Shown piece by piece: positions 19,829-21,497 of a DNA stretch of 21,497 nt. The stretch spans positions 1 to 21,497 of the forward strand of contig NW_025955544.1 of the NCBI RefSeq assembly GCF_022376445.1, given 5' to 3'. Below the pieces are notes generated by a model, which saw only the letters and a program-made list of their open reading frames with translations, did not search any database and was not told the origin of the DNA. The position numbers and the translations under genes are program-made. Position 1 is the stretch's first letter. The number at the start of each line of letters is the position of its first letter. The DNA is from Fomitopsis serialis. Its lineage: Eukaryota > Basidiomycota > Agaricomycetes > Polyporales > Fomitopsidaceae.

Positions 19829-20790
19829 CTACCACACGCACGGTGTCGCGTGGGCGTACCAGTCCTGGCCCTTCGCCTTCTTCGTCGTCGAGGCGCAGTC
19901 GGTCGAGATGGCGTCGGATATTGAGGGCGAGCCCTTGGCGGGAAACGAGTCGAAGGTGTTCGACCTCGACAGCGACCGGCCCGTTTGCTTCTGCATCGGA
20001 GGCGGCACAACGGCGGCGACGGACTCCTGCTCGATGGCGTGGGGTGTCCCGTGGGTGCTGTGCAAGGCGATGTGGATGTTCACATCGACGAAACCCGGTG
20101 GCGTCGACGGCGATGCGGACGATGCCGGACTCGTCGAGGTCAAGTACGACTGCTCGGGCGTGTCGAGTGTGTCGGGGCTCGTGGGCGGACTTGGGTACGC
20201 CGTGCTGGCGTCGACAGGCATGGGGGTGGGCTTCGGTGGTGACGTCGACGGACGCACTGCGAAGCTCGGGGTGATGGCCGACGTGGTGCCGTATGGCGTG
20301 TCAACAGTACTGGTGTCAGCGCAGGCGAGGGGAGCACGTACGTGGGGTATGGCCCGTGGCCCTTGAAGTCCCTCCGCACCTTCGCCTCGAACTCCTTCAA
20401 CGCTGCTGGCTCAATGTTGAGTTGCCACTCGAGGTACGAACACATCTCGCGCTCCATTTGGTTGATTTTGCGGAGGGCAAACATACCCTGGCCGTCGACG
20501 GTCCACAATTTGTTGGAATAGGTCTCGTCGCAGATAACCTTGGACGCGATCATGAAGGCTGAGATGAAGAGACGGTGGCCCGACCAGCCGTGGCGGCGGG
20601 GAACGCGCTTTTAGGCGTTGTAGGAGGTAGAGGGCGGCGAATGTCACGAGGTGTGCAGTCACATTCTATGGTGGGCGTAGGCGATAAACAATGCGAGGGG
20701 CAGCAACGGTGCTGGCGATTGGCGGTGGATAACGGATGGAGGTCGGGGCACGCAAACAAATGTGTCACGAACCTTGCGCAGAGCAAGTTG
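19829..20790 (-). pseudogene. PCL/PHO80-like cyclin pseudogene
   Basis: Minus-strand pieces read in order as a Pho85-type cyclin, the partner subunit of a cyclin-dependent kinase in nutrient and cell-cycle control. They are LCARFVTHLFACPDL (from about 20790), PLALFIAYAHHR, VTFAALYLLQRLKAR, GHRLFISAFMIASKVICDET, QGMFALRKINQMEREMCSYL, FEAKVRRDFKGHGPYPTYVL, and a Ser/Thr/Pro-rich tail ending at 19829. The cyclin-box core is recognisable from 20790 to about 20400. Lesions are a frameshift near 20725, a TGA at 20661-20659, and frameshifts near 20648, 20583-20605 and 20312. No intron is needed within the box. It is clearly dead unless the assembly is very poor. The N-terminal part upstream of the box is not recognised. 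Confidence 0.88.
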
Positions 20791-20869
20791 ATGTGCAGGT
20801 GGACGCGCGGTGCGAGTGGACACATGATCAGGCAGAGGGAGAAGTGGACGGACGGGCAAGTGGTACGCA

Positions 20870-21047
20870 ATCCTGCCGACGCGGACGGTGCCCAACAAGT
20901 CGAGGAAATGAGCATAAGATGTGTTAGGGAGCACGCAGCGCATGTACGCGATGGCCCGCACCCAGGTATCGTCGTGTCGAGGAAGCGGTGATATCCTGTG
21001 ATGATGCCTCCGGACTTGTCGACAAAGCTCACGTTGAGCTCCCAGGA
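20870..21047 (-). pseudogene. Unidentified protein-like fragment
   Basis: Just upstream of the cyclin pseudogene on the minus strand, 21047-20965 reads SWELNVSFVDKSGGIITGYH followed by RFLDTTIP. After a frame change, about 20968-20870 reads WVRAIAYMRCVLPNTSYAHF and onward. Composition looks like real protein, but I cannot name a family. It may be the decayed N-terminus of the cyclin gene or part of another gene. Confidence 0.25.
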
Positions 21048-21497
21048 CTCCTAGTTGGGCGGGATTGATTTCAGGGTTGGTATGCGCTGGGTGGAACTCT
21101 AGTTATCGAGGTGGACCCTGCAGAGATCAGGGCAGACTATGAGGCGTACCGGGAAGTCGAACAAGCGGAATCACTTGCAGCTTCAGGCGAAGTTGGTCAA
21201 GGCAACGCGGGCGGCGTGCAAGTTGCCATGCTTCGACAGTTCCTCTACCAAGGGCGTTGAGAACGCTACGGCTGCGAGCACGGCCGTCGCGGGATGCCCA
21301 GTCACGTATGCTGTCGAGGACGAAGTCAAGATTGAGGCGGACCAGGTTCTCCGCGAGTCACACGAGGTCTCTCGACGCGTGAGCTCGTAGTAGCAAAAGG
21401 CGAGAAGACAAAGGAAGGTTCAAGGCGGGTTGGGGAAGCGATGAGAAGCACGGCAAGAGCAGGCGAGTGAGCAAGCGAGCAGACAGGCAAGAATGGG
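21048..21497. other. No gene I can support
   Basis: A plus-strand frame at 21139-21390 (83 residues, Lys/Arg/Ala/Glu-rich) lacks any motif or neighbour support. The last 80 bp are purine-rich with GAGCAAGC-type repeats. Nothing else was recognised. Confidence 0.35.

Noticed and set aside
19695..20366. 223-residue plus-strand frame
   Set aside because: Antisense to the Ser/Pro-rich tail of the cyclin pseudogene.

Overview
The window looks like a transposon-rich stretch of a basidiomycete genome, probably an agaricomycete. It is GC-rich. Its genes can only be read through many short introns (42-74 nt) with GTRNGT-like donors. It carries a Plavaka-type CACTA transposase, a BED-finger hAT transposase and Ty3-like Gag sequence. 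It also holds debris of two host genes, mitochondrial-type aconitase and a PHO85-type (PCL) cyclin. I see no intact ordinary cellular gene. The genus is not determinable from the sequence alone.

Layout, left to right. Positions 1-1110 are the first copy of a repeat (here called R1). R1 carries a spliced 262-residue Gag-like ORF. A small two-exon coiled-coil gene follows on the minus strand (1127-1489). From 1490 to 2996 there is no gene I can support. A Plavaka transposase pseudogene runs from 2997 to 6367, with four exons and two frameshifts. A CT/GC-rich stretch without genes follows, containing a decayed aconitase C-terminal fragment (7683-8087) and then about 2.2 kb with nothing recognisable. 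On the minus strand, 13259 to 10354, lies a hAT transposase whose eight exons splice into one uninterrupted frame but which lacks the C-terminal dimerisation domain. Its 5' terminus is visible near 13567.

From about 13680 to 17930 the window is a retroelement zone. It contains a putative 184-bp LTR, a broken N-terminal Gag-like ORF, and a promoter-like stretch with repeats and a TATA box. The second R1 copy (15270-16378) follows, then a second, different Ty3-like Gag with a damaged zinc knuckle, and an AT-rich tail. The rest is mostly silent, apart from a PCL cyclin pseudogene (20790-19829, minus strand) with a nonsense codon and at least four frameshifts.

The most unusual signal is structural. 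The 13.7-17.9 kb zone is packed with perfect or near-perfect local inverted repeats (stems of 6-11 bp, loops of 3-13 nt), inside and outside coding frames. That is far more than chance should give, and no standard feature type explains it. The two R1 copies (about 95% identical by eye) share the intron and the ORF, differ mostly at silent positions, and end at the same point in a terminal hairpin. R1 may therefore be a small Gag-only non-autonomous element.
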